Shown: positions 50,286-60,241, counted from the first letter of the stretch. The stretch: 64,000 nt of DNA from Streptomyces sp. NBC_00659 (GCF_036226925.1 NZ_CP109031.1:5642001-5706000); one strand, 5' to 3'. Notes: generated by a model not told the origin, from the sequence alone. A program made the numbers and translations.

Positions 50286-51209
50286 CTAGGCGGCCTCCGG
50301 GAGATCGGACCGGCGTCGACAGCGGGCGCAGCGGCCCGGTTCGGGTGCGCGGAAGGCGCGGTCGCAGCCGTCGCAGTTCTGGAGCGGGTGCGGGTGAGCT
50401 GTCACCGGGACGGTGGGTGTCCGGGGCGGCAGCGACTCCGTGAGCCGGTGCGACATGACGCCCGCCGGATGGCGCAGCGGCTCCCGGGGCAGGCCCGAGG
50501 TCAGCGTGGCCCGTACGGCCTCGGGCGCGACACCGCGTTCCAGCCAGGCGCTGACGGCCGGAGCGAGGCGGTTCACGTCGCGCTCCGAGAGCAGGAGACG
50601 CGGGTCCTCCCGGTGGAGGCTCGCGAGGAGCACGGTGGCCGTGAGGTGGCGGTCGGGGTCGTGCGTGTCGGGGGTGGGGAGGGGGCGTTTTGGCATGGGT
50701 GCCGGTGCCGGTGCGGCTGCTGCTGCGGTCGGGGGTGCCGGTGCGGGAGGGAGTCCTGCCGCCGGTGGCACGGCCGCGCGCTCACGCTCGGGTTTTCGGG
50801 GCGCTCCCGGTGGCGGGCCCGGCTCGGGTGCCGTCGGCCGGGCGGTGGGAGCGGCGAGCCCCTGCGGCTGGTTGTACGACACCGTGTGCGTGACCACCCG
50901 GCCGCTCGGCAGCCGTTCCCGCCTGCGGGTCAGATAGCCGTGGGCCTCCAGCTCCCGCAGACTCGCCGCGATGCGCGTCTCGCCCTCCCGGAAGCGCGCG
51001 GCGAGCGACTTGATGTCGACGCGGGCCCCTTCGGGCAGCGACTGGATGTGGGCGGCGAGCCCGATCGCGGTCAGGGAGAGCGCGCGGTGCTGGGTGAGGT
51101 GGTTGCCGACCGTCGTGAACCGCGCGGTGTGGCGGACGTTGATGTGGGTGACGCCCCGCGGAATCCGGGGCTGGGCGCACGGGGGCGCGCTAAAGTTCTG
51201 GGTACCCAT
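50286..51209 (-). CDS. Helix-turn-helix protein with C-terminal zinc ribbon
   Basis: 307 residues. The N-terminal 110 residues are a winged-helix: RFTTVGNHLTQHRALSLTAI, then VDIKSLAARFREGETRIAAS and LRELEAHGYLTRRRERLPSG. The middle is Pro/Ala-rich and disordered. The C-terminal region holds two Cys pairs (NCDGCDRAFRAPEPGRCARC), a small zinc ribbon. It is probably a DNA-binding regulator like those in WhiJ-type clusters. The ATG at 51209 is preceded by GGAAG. The next genes on the right belong to a WhiJ-like set. Confidence 0.7.
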   Translation of the reverse strand: MGTQNFSAPPCAQPRIPRGVTHINVRHTARFTTVGNHLTQHRALSLTAIGLAAHIQSLPEGARVDIKSLAARFREGETRIAASLRELEAHGYLTRRRERLPSGRVVTHTVSYNQPQGLAAPTARPTAPEPGPPPGAPRKPERERAAVPPAAGLPPAPAPPTAAAAAPAPAPMPKRPLPTPDTHDPDRHLTATVLLASLHREDPRLLLSERDVNRLAPAVSAWLERGVAPEAVRATLTSGLPREPLRHPAGVMSHRLTESLPPRTPTVPVTAHPHPLQNCDGCDRAFRAPEPGRCARCRRRSDLPEAA

Positions 51210-51459
51210 CGGGAAGGTGCTCTTCCTTGTTGGTGAGGCCCTCGATCGGGATGCCAGTCCCGGCCGGGGGCCGTTGTCTGTCTGCGGTTGTGTTGCCGCC
51301 GCGAGCATATGCCCGGCAATAGCCGCTAAATCCAGCTCAGTTGCTGATTGTCACCCTTGCGGGTGATGGGTCGGCCGCGGGGAGGCTGGTGGGGTTGGTG
51401 GGTGGTTCTCACCTCGGGCTTTTAAGAGCTTTTGATGTCGTGCGTGACCGCGTCGTCGA

Positions 51460-51936
51460 TCACCGGGTCGTCGCATTCCGCGATCCGGTGGGTGCCGGGA
51501 CGGATCCCCCGGACGCGAGCGACAGTTCGGCCCAGACGGTCTTGCGCGGGGAGGGGCCTGGTGTCACGCCCCAGCGGTCCGCGAACGCGTCCACGAGGAG
51601 CAGGCCGCGCCCCGAGTCGATGTCGGCCTCCGCCGCACCGAGTTGGGGAAGTCGGTCACCCACGGTGTCCGTCACCTCGATGCGGAGGGTGTCGCCGACG
51701 ACGTACAGCGTGAGCCGGAAGTCCCGTCCCGGCACGCGTCCGTGCGTCGCCGCGTTGGTCGCGAGCTCAGCGACGATCTGGTCGGCCGGACTCAACGGCA
51801 GCCCCCAGGAGCGGAGTTGTTCGGTCGCGAGCAGTCTCCCCAGGCGGGCACCGCGTGGCGTGGGGGACAGCAGCACGCTGAAGTTGCGGACGGGTTCGAC
51901 GGGTTGGGCTTCGGGCCCGGCAGTTTCCTGATTCAC
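51460..51936 (-). CDS. ATP-binding protein (HATPase, anti-sigma-like)
   Basis: 158-residue GHKL ATPase of the RsbW/SpoIIAB type. The N-box is IVAELATNAATHG and the G-boxes are VTDTVGD and SGRGLLLVDAFADRWG. Such proteins often bind and inhibit sigma factors or regulators. It is divergent from the XRE gene at 52085, an arrangement seen in abaA/whiJ-like clusters. A partner sigma factor is not in the window. Confidence 0.85.
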   Translation of the reverse strand: MNQETAGPEAQPVEPVRNFSVLLSPTPRGARLGRLLATEQLRSWGLPLSPADQIVAELATNAATHGRVPGRDFRLTLYVVGDTLRIEVTDTVGDRLPQLGAAEADIDSGRGLLLVDAFADRWGVTPGPSPRKTVWAELSLASGGSVPAPTGSRNATTR

Positions 51937-52084
51937 GTCACTCAGCGTGTCCGACTCCGCCTACGGTGAGCTGCGATGACGTCGGTGCGTACAGGGTTTG
52001 TCCGGTTGTTGTCCCGATCTGTCCCGGCTGTCCCGGCTGTCCCGGGTGTCGTACGGGAACGGTGGGCGTTGGAGGTGGGTGGGT

Positions 52085-52933
52085 GTGAGCAGCGAGAGTG
52101 CGGACGAGCCCGGGTGGGACGTGAGCCCCGAGGACGAGATCGCCCCGGTGGTCGAGGCGACCGGCCGCCAGGTCAGGCTCTGGCGGGAGGCGGCCGGGAT
52201 GCGGGTGGTCGAGTTCGGGCGGGCGATCGGGTACGGGGAGGACCTGGTCCGGAAAGTGGAGCGCGGTGCGCGGATTCCCCGAGCGGACTTCCTGGACCGC
52301 GCGGACGACGTCCTGAACGCCGGCGGGCATCTCCGGGCCTTCAAGGAAGACATGGAGAAGGCCCGGTACCCGAAGAAGGTCCGCGAGCTGAAGATGCTGG
52401 AGGAGCGGGCGGTCGAGCTGCTGCTGTACAGCAACCACAACATCCATGGGTTGTTGCAGACGCCCGAGTACGCGCAGGCGCTGTTCGAGACGCGCCAGCC
52501 TGCCTATCCCCAGGAGGTGGTGGAGCGTGAGACAGCTGCGCGCATGAGTCGGAAGGTGATCTATGAAAGGTCGCCTGCCCCAGCACTCAGCTTCATTCAG
52601 GAAGAGGTGACGCTGCGGCGCCCGATCGGGGGGAAGATGAAGCTGCGCCGCCAGCTCGAACACCTTCTGCACATTGGCCAGTTGCGGAACGTGGCGCTTC
52701 AGGTGATGCCGACCGACCGCGAGGATCATGCCGGGATGCAAGGGCTCATCGAGGTGCTGAAGTTCGATGACGGTACGGCGGTCGGGCGATCCGACGGCGC
52801 GTTCAATGGTCGCCCTGTCTCGGACCTCAGGGACTTGCGGATCTTGGAGCTGCGCTATGGCATCATCCGGGCCCAAGCCCTCACCCCGAGGGAGTCGTTG
52901 ACCTTCATCGAGCAACTGCTGGGAGAGACATGA
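52085..52933 (+). CDS. XRE-family regulator with DUF5753 (WhiJ-like)
   Basis: 282-residue regulator. The N-terminal Xre helix-turn-helix is RQVRLWREAAGMRVVEFGRA followed by IGYGEDLVRKVERGARIP. The C-terminal DUF5753 domain carries IHGLLQTPEYAQALFETRQP and LRRQLEHLLHIGQLRNVALQ. Start: GTG at 52085 with GGAGGTG upstream. It overlaps the next gene (ATGA), a DUF397 protein. The triple of ATPase, XRE-DUF5753 and DUF397 is the WhiJ/BldB-associated type that controls morphological differentiation in Streptomyces; the exact target here is unknown. Confidence 0.88.
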   Translation: MSSESADEPGWDVSPEDEIAPVVEATGRQVRLWREAAGMRVVEFGRAIGYGEDLVRKVERGARIPRADFLDRADDVLNAGGHLRAFKEDMEKARYPKKVRELKMLEERAVELLLYSNHNIHGLLQTPEYAQALFETRQPAYPQEVVERETAARMSRKVIYERSPAPALSFIQEEVTLRRPIGGKMKLRRQLEHLLHIGQLRNVALQVMPTDREDHAGMQGLIEVLKFDDGTAVGRSDGAFNGRPVSDLRDLRILELRYGIIRAQALTPRESLTFIEQLLGET

Positions 52934-53199
52934 TCCATGTGACCTCCCCCGAGAACCCCTCGGGGCTGATCTGGTTCAAGAGCAGCTACAGCAGCAGCAG
53001 CGAAGCCGGCGACTGCGTCGAAGTCGCCCTGGAGTGGCGCAAGAGCAGCTACAGCAGCAGCAACGGAAACGACTGCGTCGAGATAGCCCCCACCCCCACC
53101 ACGATCCACATCCGTGACTCCAAGAACCCGGGTGGCGCCCGCCTGGCGATGGCCCCCGCCGCCTGGACGGCGTTCATCGGCTTCGTCGCCCAGGGCTGA
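52930..53199 (+). CDS. DUF397 protein with an internal duplication
   Basis: 89-residue DUF397 partner of the upstream XRE protein, coupled by an ATGA overlap. The family's FKSSYSSSSEAGDCVEVA motif is present and repeated: RKSSYSSSNGNDCVEIAP appears about 24 residues later. The usual single-copy protein is near 60 residues, so one unit was duplicated. The C-terminus (HIRDSKNPGGARLAMAPAAW) is normal. DUF397 proteins are thought to bind or modulate the XRE partner. Confidence 0.87.
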   Translation: MIHVTSPENPSGLIWFKSSYSSSSEAGDCVEVALEWRKSSYSSSNGNDCVEIAPTPTTIHIRDSKNPGGARLAMAPAAWTAFIGFVAQG

Positions 53200-53240
53200 C
53201 CGAGGGAGCGGCGATCCACCCGCAGAGTTACGCCCGTACC

Positions 53241-53846
53241 GTGTTCGCCGCCTTGGGCGGAGTCGTCGAGATCGGCGCGGTGAACCACGCCGGCACCTGG
53301 GACCTGGCCGATGTCTCGGTGGGGGACTTCCTGGCGCCCAGGGGCGAGGACATCGCACGGATCATGGCGGCCGTCCGGACGATCGGCCGGTTCGACGCGC
53401 CCGTGATGGCCATCTCGGACGAGCTGGGATACCTGCGCGAGCACCCGGTCGAGGCGCCGTTCCTGCTGCTCTGGTCGGCGGGCGTCACCTGGGTTCCGGA
53501 GTCGGCGGAGAACGTCACGTACCTGGAGGAGCCGCACGTGGTGCGCCGGATGTGCCGTATGGGCGCGGACCTCCAACTGACCCGTCTGCTGGACGCTTTG
53601 GTGACCGCCGGCATCGCGGCCGGAGTGGACGCCGAGGAGGGCGGGAGCCTGGTCGCCGGGATCATCCGCATCGCCTGTGACCTGGTGGGCGATGCCGGGC
53701 GCAACACTCCGGAAGGCGTCTTCCGGATGTGGCGGGTGGCCGAGCTGCCGGACATCCTGCGCCCGGACTCCGGTGCGCCGGAGTACGGCAAGGCCGGGTA
53801 CAGGGCGTACGACGCGGAGCTGGAGCGGTTGCTCGCGCCGCTCTGA
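53241..53846 (+). CDS. Conserved hypothetical protein of the WhiJ-like cluster
   Basis: 201 residues with no domain I recognise. It is largely helical (FDAPVMAISDELGYLREHPV, QLTRLLDALVTAGIAAGVDA). GTG at 53241 is the first standard start, but it has no ribosome-binding site. Codons upstream still look coding (AIHPQSYARTVFAALGG), back to a CTG at 53196 that overlaps the DUF397 stop as CTGA, so the true start may be that CTG. It is the third gene of the XRE-DUF397 operon, and ends 18 bases before a convergent gene. Confidence 0.65.
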   Translation: MFAALGGVVEIGAVNHAGTWDLADVSVGDFLAPRGEDIARIMAAVRTIGRFDAPVMAISDELGYLREHPVEAPFLLLWSAGVTWVPESAENVTYLEEPHVVRRMCRMGADLQLTRLLDALVTAGIAAGVDAEEGGSLVAGIIRIACDLVGDAGRNTPEGVFRMWRVAELPDILRPDSGAPEYGKAGYRAYDAELERLLAPL

Positions 53847-53864
53847 GGCCCGCTCGGAGAACAG

Positions 53865-54884
53865 TCACTGCATGTTCTGGACGTGCGGATGGTCGTACGA
53901 GGACACGCACACGTAGATCTGCATGGTGTACCCGCGGCCGATGTTGAGCTGGGTGGCGCAGGCCGGGCCGAGGAAGTGCAGGCCGCTGTAGTCGGCGTCC
54001 TCCAGGGGGCGCCAGCTCCCGCTGCCGCCGTCCCACTCGGTGCCGTCGATCGTGAGCAGGGGACGGACGTCCGAGCCGCACTCGGGGCAGGACATCGGGA
54101 ACGGATCGCTGAAGCTCCAGGGCGCGTGGCCGCCGAGCTTGCAGCCGGGGGCGACGCTGAGGTCGTACTGGTAATCGACGACCTCGATGTCGTCCTCGTC
54201 GTCCGGGTTCTGTTCGTCCTCCCAGGCGTGGATCCGGTCCGCCAGTTCCTCGGGGAGTTCGTGCGGGGCCGGGTACTCGGTGACCGTCTCGGGGTGGAGG
54301 AGGCACGGCTCGGGCAGGTAGTCGTCGTTGCCGATCACCGACGGCTCCGGGCGTGCGGGGAGCGGGTCGGTGACGTCGGCGGAGGCCCGCCAGTACAGCT
54401 GGGCGGCAGGGAGGTAGTCCTCGTCGTGGTCGAAGGGGCACCAGAGGACTTGCAGCAGGTCGGTGCCGGCCGGGCGGGGCAACGTGGGGATGTCGGCGGC
54501 GTAGAGCTGGACCACGGGGATGAGCGGGACCGGGCCGTCCTGCGGTGTCCGCGTCGCCGCGACGGCACGGTCGACGATCACGCGCTCCTCGGGGGTGAGG
54601 AAGTCGGCGCCCTCGACGCGAGGCCGGGTCCAGCCGTCGGCGAGGATGCGCCGCCGCTGCCTTACGTCGCCGGGGGCCAGACCGCTGTGCGTGGGCGCGT
54701 CGTGGTCGGGGCAGGTGGGCCACGGCTCGTCGGCGGGCCACAGCAGGGGACCGCCGATCGAACTGTCCTTGACCGTAGGGGTACTTGGACGCGGATGCAG
54801 CCGCACGGCGGTGCGGGCCAGGGGCGCGAGCTCGGGGAACAGAGCGGTGATGTCCAGGGGCCGCGGGGGAGTGGTACGAGACAT
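53865..54884 (-). CDS. YwqG-like/DUF1963 protein
   Basis: 339 residues resembling the YwqG/DUF1963 group: SSIGGPLLWPADEPWPTC near the N-terminus, PVVQLYAADIPTLPRPAGTD, CKLGGHAPWSFSDPFPMSCP and a C-terminal LQIYVCVSS-like strand. A single CPECGS pair suggests a structural zinc or disulfide. The function of YwqG-type proteins is unknown; several occur near toxin-immunity systems. The gene is convergent with the WhiJ-like operon and divergent from the Rhs toxin gene, which starts about 200 bases to the right. Confidence 0.7.
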   Translation of the reverse strand: MSRTTPPRPLDITALFPELAPLARTAVRLHPRPSTPTVKDSSIGGPLLWPADEPWPTCPDHDAPTHSGLAPGDVRQRRRILADGWTRPRVEGADFLTPEERVIVDRAVAATRTPQDGPVPLIPVVQLYAADIPTLPRPAGTDLLQVLWCPFDHDEDYLPAAQLYWRASADVTDPLPARPEPSVIGNDDYLPEPCLLHPETVTEYPAPHELPEELADRIHAWEDEQNPDDEDDIEVVDYQYDLSVAPGCKLGGHAPWSFSDPFPMSCPECGSDVRPLLTIDGTEWDGGSGSWRPLEDADYSGLHFLGPACATQLNIGRGYTMQIYVCVSSYDHPHVQNMQ

Positions 54885-55090
54885 GGGGTGAGGCTACGGG
54901 CCCAACGGGACCTGCGATCAAGGGGCATGGGGTGCATCCCGGTCGAGCGGGGCCGGTGGCGCACTCCCTGAGGAAGAGGGGTCGCGCACGGTGCCCTGCC
55001 GCGAGGCGGCCACTGTGTCGAATCGGTGTTCCCTGTAAGTTCGCTTGTGCGTATGGGTGTTGCCGAACTGGGCGTGACGGGGGTTGCGGC

Positions 55091-58000
55091 ATGGCGGGGA
55101 ATCGGCCGGGTGACTGGCATGTGCTGGATCTGGAGGCGGATCCGACGCCGGGGGATCCGGACCGGGTGCGGAAGCTGTCGAAGGACCTGCATGATTTCGC
55201 GGATGACGTGTCGGACGCGTTGCGTCTGATCAAGGGGATGGCGGGCGAGGACGCCGTCCTGCGGTGGGCGGGGAAGTCGGCGAAGGCGTTCCAGGGCGAG
55301 TTCTCGGGTGTGCCGAAGCAGCTGACGAAGCTGAAGAAGTCGTACGAGATGGCGGGTGACGCGCTCGCGGAGTACTGGCCGAAGCTGGAGCGCGCGCAGG
55401 CGCTGGCGGACAAGGCCCTCGCCAAGGGGCGGGAGGCGCAGGCCGATCTCACCTCCGCCAAGTCCCGTCTGTCGTCGGCGGATTCGTGGGTGACGCGGGC
55501 CGGCAAGGAAGCGGACAAGTACAAGGACGATCCGACCGGCAGCAAGGACGCGGAGAAGCCGGACGAGGCGAAGGTGCGGGCGGCGACGCGGGACGCTCAG
55601 CACGCCAGGTCGGCGCAGACCTCGGCCCGGTCGGATGTGTCGGATGCGAACAGTGCGCTGGACGCGGCGAAGAAGATGGCCGCGGACGCCCGCAAGATGC
55701 GGGAGGAGGCGGCGCGGGACGCGAAGTCGAAGATCGACGAGGCGTCCGACGCCGGTGTTCGCAACCGGAAGTGGTGGGAGGAGGTCGGGGACTGGTTCAC
55801 CGACAACTGGGACACCATCGTCGCGGTCTGCAAGGTCGTCGTGGCCGTCGTCGGCATCATCGCGATGATCATCGGGGGGCCGATCCTTGGCGTGATCGTG
55901 CTGATCGCCGCGCTGGTCGTCCTCGCCGACACGCTCAACAAGTACGCGAAGGGCCAGGCGTCCCTGTGGGATGTGGGCTTCGCGGCGCTGGACTGCATAC
56001 CCGGCATGAAGGGGATCACCACCCTCGGCGGGCTCGCCAAGGGCCTCAAGGGCGGCCTGGAGGCGATGAAGGGCCTCAGGGTCGGGCTCAAGGGGATGGG
56101 CCTGGCGGCTCGGGGGCTGGGCAAGAACGGCGCCCAGTACATGAAGGATCTCTTCAAGGGGCTGCGCTCGGGGGCGGGCGACGAAGCCAAGGCAGGCAAG
56201 AACATGGAGGGGCGCTGCAAGGGCGGCGACCCCATCGACATGATCACCGGTGAGATGCTGATGTCCCACACGGACGTCCGTCTCCCGGGCCTGCTGCCCT
56301 TGGTGATCGAACGCCACCACACTTCGAGCTTCCGCTCCGGACACTGGTTCGGACCGGCGTGGATGTCGACCTTCGACGAGCGCCTGGAACTCGACGCCGA
56401 GGGAGCCGTCTGCGCGAGCGCGGACGGCATGCTCCAGGTCTACCCTGTGCCCGAGCCCGGCAGTCCGGTATTGCCGAGTCGTGGCCCTAGGCGCCCGCTG
56501 ACCTGGGACGGAACTCCTGACGGCACCGTAACGATCAGCGACCCGTTCACGGGACTGGTCCGACACTACGGACCCGCGTCAGGGCCGGACTCCCCCGACG
56601 CAGGCAGCGGAACTGCTGTCGTGCTCCCGCTTTGTGCCGTCACCGACCCCAACGGTCAGCGCATCGACTTCAGGCGGACCGCCGAGGGTGTGCCCGTCGC
56701 GGTCCAGCATTCCGGCGGCTACCGGCTCGCCGTCGACACCGCGGACGGCCGGATCACAGCTCTGCGGCTCCTGGGGGACACCGGCGACGTGACCGGCTCG
56801 CACTCCGGCACGGTCCTGCGCACCTACCTCTACGAGGACGCCGAGCGGCATCTCACCGCGGTAGCCGATTCCATCGGTCGCCCCTACCGGCTGACGTACG
56901 ACGAACTCGGCCGCATCACATCCTGGACCGACCGGAACGATCGCTGGTACCGCTACGCGTACGAAGGCGCCACCGACCGCGTGGTGCGCGGCACCGGGCA
57001 GGACGGCGCAATGTCCGCGCAGTTCGCCTACGACGAGGCATGGCGTGTCACCACGATGACCGACAGCCTCGGCCACCGCACCGAGTACCACTACGACGAA
57101 CACCTCCACCTCACTCGTGTCGTCGACCCGCTGGGCTTTGCCGTGCACACCGAGTACGACGCGTACGGGCAATTGCTCTCCCGCACCGACGAGCTGGGCA
57201 ACACCACACGCCTTACCCTCGACGATCACGGTCAGCCGGTGCGCCTGGACCGGCCGGACGGCACCAGCGTCCAGGTGGCGTACGACGGCCTCCTGCCGGT
57301 CGCCGTCACGGAAGCCGACGGGGCTCGCCGGCAGTACACGTACGACGACCGGGGCAACCTGCTCACCACTATCGACCCGCTGGGTGCGGTGAGTTCGTAC
57401 ACCTACGACGAACAAGGGCGCCGGACCACGGAGACCGATGCGCTGGGCAACGTGTTCCGGTTCGACAGCGACGGGGCCGGGCTTCCGGTGGGGGTCGTCG
57501 ATCCGCGTGGCAGTGTCGTCACCGTGCGCAGGGACGCGTACGGCCGTGTGGTGCGCATCGACGACCCGGTCGGAGGGACCGTCCGCCAGGGCTGGGACTC
57601 CGAGGGCCTGCTGCTGTGGCGCGAGCGCGCCGACGGCGGCAGGGAGACCTGGTCCTACGACGGGGAGAGCAACCTCACCGAGCACTGTGACGCGGGCGGT
57701 TCCACCACCGCATTCGAGTACGGGGCGTTCAACAAGCCCACGGTCAGGACGGATCCGGACGGCACGCGCTACCTCTTCACCCACGACACCGAGATGCGGC
57801 TCACCGCCGTGACCAATCCGCTCGGCGACGAGTGGAGTTACCGCTACGACGCGGCGGGCTGCCTCGTCGCCGAGACCGACTTCGACCGCCGCACGCTCAC
57901 CTACGTCTGCGACTCGACCGGCCGCCAGGTCGAGCGGGCGAACGGCAGCGGCCAGACCGTGAGGATGACCCGTAACGCCGAGGGGCGCGTGGTGGAGTCG

Positions 58001-59752
58001 CGCACGGGCGACGGCGCGGTCACGTTCCTGCGCTACGACGTGGCGGGACGCCTGGTGGGGGCCTCGAACCCCGACAGCACCGTCGCCTACGGCTACGACG
58101 CGGTGGGCAGGATCGTCACCGAGACCGTCGACGGTCGGACCGTCACGAGCGTGTACGACCCGCTGGGGCGACGGGTGCGGCGTACCACGCCCTCCGGCGC
58201 GACTTCGCAGTGGGCCTACGATTCCACGGGCCTGCCCACCTCTCTCGTTACCGCGGGCGGCGAGCTGACCTTCACACACGACGCCGCCGGCCGGGAAACC
58301 GCACGCGGTCTGGGCGCCGCCGCCACCCTGACGCAGTCCTGGGACGCGGGCCACCGGCTCGTCGAGCAGATCATCCGGTCGGGGACTGCCGACGACGGCG
58401 GAACCGGTGCCGCGCACGTGCGCCAGTCCCGCTCGTACGCCTACCACGCGGACGGTCACCTGACGGGGTTCGCCGATCGGCTCGGCGGCAGCCGCAGGTT
58501 CGACCTCGACCGTGCAGGTCGCGTCACACGGGTGTCGGCCGAGACGTGGACCGAGTCCTACGCCTATGACGACCTCGGCAATCTCACCGCCGCCAGTCAT
58601 CCGGCCCCCGGCGGGAAGGATGCTCAGGGCCCGGTGCGGCACTCCGGGACGACGGTCGACTCGGCGGGCCGTACGGCGTACGAGCACGATGCTCAAGGGC
58701 GCGTGACCCGCGTCATTCGACGGACGTTGTCCGGCCTGCGCAGGATCTGGACGTACACCTGGGACGCCGAGGACCGGCTCACCGAGGCGGCGACGCCCAC
58801 CAGTGGTGTCTGGCGGTACCACTACGACGCGCTTGGCCGGCGTACCTCCAAGCTCCGTGTGGCAGAGGACGGTTCGATCGTCGAAGAGATCCTCTTCACC
58901 TGGGACGGCACCAACCTCGCGGAGCAGCGGACGCTCCGTGACGGCGTGGTGGAGACCGACACGTGGGACTGGGAGCCGGGCACCCACCGGGCGGCCGCCC
59001 AGTTGCGGAACCGGTGGCGGCCCGAGGACCAGGACGACGTCGACAGGCAGTTCTACGCGATCGTCACCGACCTGGTCGGCACGCCCAAGGAACTCGTCGG
59101 CGAGGACGGCATGATCGCCTGGCGGGCCGCCACCAGCCTGTGGGGAAGGCCGCTGGCCGGCGACGGCGGAGGGCTGTGCCCACTTGCCTTTCCCGGCCAG
59201 TACCGCGACTCGGAAACCGGCCTGCACTACAACCTGTCCCGCTACTACGACCCGGACACCGCGAGCTACCTCTCACCCGACCCGCTCGGTTTGGACCCGG
59301 CCCCCAACCATCACGCGTACGTCGGCAACCCCTTCCGATGGAGCGACCCGCTCGGCCTCGAGGACGACGAGCCGGTCCGCATCTACGACGACTCGACGTA
59401 CGACAAGCATGGTTCGGGCAGCAGTTCGTCGGCCAAGGGCGAGATCGGTCGTGCGCCCTCGGACGGCCAGGCCGCGCTGGACCGGTCCATCCAGTTGGGC
59501 GACCCGAACAACCCGGCCGAATTCCGGCGCCTCGGTGTGGACCACGTGAACAACGAGATCGTGGTCCTCGATCGGCACGAGTACCGTACGGACAAGGACG
59601 GCAAGATCATCAAGGAGATCTACCACGGCCACGTGCAGGCCCGGTACCCGTCGAAGAGCGTCGGGGAGAACGACCTCACCAGGCTCGTGAAGTCCAAGAT
59701 GATCAATAACAAGAAGAAGCAGAAGGTGCTCCCGCCCCCGTGCAACGGCTGA
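55091..59752 (+). CDS. Rhs-repeat polymorphic toxin (type 17-like C-terminus)
   Basis: 1553 residues. Order: a WXG100-like helical head (RWAGKSAKAFQGE, W59-A-G), a long coiled-coil region to about 220, a hydrophobic segment at about 245-285 (VCKVVVAVVGIIAMIIGGPI), a DUF6531-like start (GDPIDMITGEMLMSHTDVRL) and RHS/YD repeats to about 1420. The core end reads SYLSPDPLGLDPAPNHHAYV. The variable C-terminus (about 1422-1553) has YDDSTYDKHGSGSSSSAKGE, VDHVNNEIVVLDRHEY and IYHGHVQARYP, which I recall as polymorphic toxin type 17. The head suggests export by an ESX/T7 route. Start ATG 55091. Candidate immunity genes follow. Confidence 0.85.
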   Translation: MAGNRPGDWHVLDLEADPTPGDPDRVRKLSKDLHDFADDVSDALRLIKGMAGEDAVLRWAGKSAKAFQGEFSGVPKQLTKLKKSYEMAGDALAEYWPKLERAQALADKALAKGREAQADLTSAKSRLSSADSWVTRAGKEADKYKDDPTGSKDAEKPDEAKVRAATRDAQHARSAQTSARSDVSDANSALDAAKKMAADARKMREEAARDAKSKIDEASDAGVRNRKWWEEVGDWFTDNWDTIVAVCKVVVAVVGIIAMIIGGPILGVIVLIAALVVLADTLNKYAKGQASLWDVGFAALDCIPGMKGITTLGGLAKGLKGGLEAMKGLRVGLKGMGLAARGLGKNGAQYMKDLFKGLRSGAGDEAKAGKNMEGRCKGGDPIDMITGEMLMSHTDVRLPGLLPLVIERHHTSSFRSGHWFGPAWMSTFDERLELDAEGAVCASADGMLQVYPVPEPGSPVLPSRGPRRPLTWDGTPDGTVTISDPFTGLVRHYGPASGPDSPDAGSGTAVVLPLCAVTDPNGQRIDFRRTAEGVPVAVQHSGGYRLAVDTADGRITALRLLGDTGDVTGSHSGTVLRTYLYEDAERHLTAVADSIGRPYRLTYDELGRITSWTDRNDRWYRYAYEGATDRVVRGTGQDGAMSAQFAYDEAWRVTTMTDSLGHRTEYHYDEHLHLTRVVDPLGFAVHTEYDAYGQLLSRTDELGNTTRLTLDDHGQPVRLDRPDGTSVQVAYDGLLPVAVTEADGARRQYTYDDRGNLLTTIDPLGAVSSYTYDEQGRRTTETDALGNVFRFDSDGAGLPVGVVDPRGSVVTVRRDAYGRVVRIDDPVGGTVRQGWDSEGLLLWRERADGGRETWSYDGESNLTEHCDAGGSTTAFEYGAFNKPTVRTDPDGTRYLFTHDTEMRLTAVTNPLGDEWSYRYDAAGCLVAETDFDRRTLTYVCDSTGRQVERANGSGQTVRMTRNAEGRVVESRTGDGAVTFLRYDVAGRLVGASNPDSTVAYGYDAVGRIVTETVDGRTVTSVYDPLGRRVRRTTPSGATSQWAYDSTGLPTSLVTAGGELTFTHDAAGRETARGLGAAATLTQSWDAGHRLVEQIIRSGTADDGGTGAAHVRQSRSYAYHADGHLTGFADRLGGSRRFDLDRAGRVTRVSAETWTESYAYDDLGNLTAASHPAPGGKDAQGPVRHSGTTVDSAGRTAYEHDAQGRVTRVIRRTLSGLRRIWTYTWDAEDRLTEAATPTSGVWRYHYDALGRRTSKLRVAEDGSIVEEILFTWDGTNLAEQRTLRDGVVETDTWDWEPGTHRAAAQLRNRWRPEDQDDVDRQFYAIVTDLVGTPKELVGEDGMIAWRAATSLWGRPLAGDGGGLCPLAFPGQYRDSETGLHYNLSRYYDPDTASYLSPDPLGLDPAPNHHAYVGNPFRWSDPLGLEDDEPVRIYDDSTYDKHGSGSSSSAKGEIGRAPSDGQAALDRSIQLGDPNNPAEFRRLGVDHVNNEIVVLDRHEYRTDKDGKIIKEIYHGHVQARYPSKSVGENDLTRLVKSKMINNKKKQKVLPPPCNG

Positions 59753-59776
59753 CGGGCGAAAGAAGGAAGACTGTTC

Positions 59777-60241
59777 ATGGCGGCCGAATGGGACTGGGAA
59801 ACCGGCGAAGGTGTGTCGCATGTCGACGACCCCGCAGAGGTGGACGCCGCCTTCGCACGGGGTGAGTGGCCGCTCGGTTCGGCGGTGATCGGGTTGGCCT
59901 TCAACTGCGCACTGGACGAAGCGTCGCCCCGGATCGTCAGAGCGATGCAATTGACGGACCCGAATCAACGGGCGTTGGCCTTCACCGCGGCGGGCGCGGC
60001 GGCCAGGCTCAACGGCGAACTGACCGCAGAGCTGTACGCAGCGCTCCAGGCCGAGGGCCGGGGCGCCTTCGCCGAGCACGCCATCAGGGACACCTTGACC
60101 TTCGTGCCGTTCCGGAAGCTGCCGTTGTGGTTCAAGTGGCAGATGGTGCGGACAACCGTGGTGGACAAGCTGGCGTACTGGCGGATGCTGTTTGTCGACG
60201 CGATCGAAGCCGCCTGGCTCGCCCTGCGTCGACGGCGCTGA
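59777..60241 (+). CDS. Candidate immunity protein A (paralogue of 62673)
   Basis: 154 residues, 24 bases after the Rhs toxin stop. The position, size and lack of a known domain fit a cognate immunity gene. It starts MAAEWDWETGEGVSHVDDPA and has VIGLAFNCALDEASPRIV and DTLTFVPFRKLPLWFKWQM, each closely matched in the protein at 62673. The C-terminus is helical and basic. Inferred to bind the type 17-like toxin tip; there is no direct evidence. Confidence 0.7.
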   Translation: MAAEWDWETGEGVSHVDDPAEVDAAFARGEWPLGSAVIGLAFNCALDEASPRIVRAMQLTDPNQRALAFTAAGAAARLNGELTAELYAALQAEGRGAFAEHAIRDTLTFVPFRKLPLWFKWQMVRTTVVDKLAYWRMLFVDAIEAAWLALRRRR

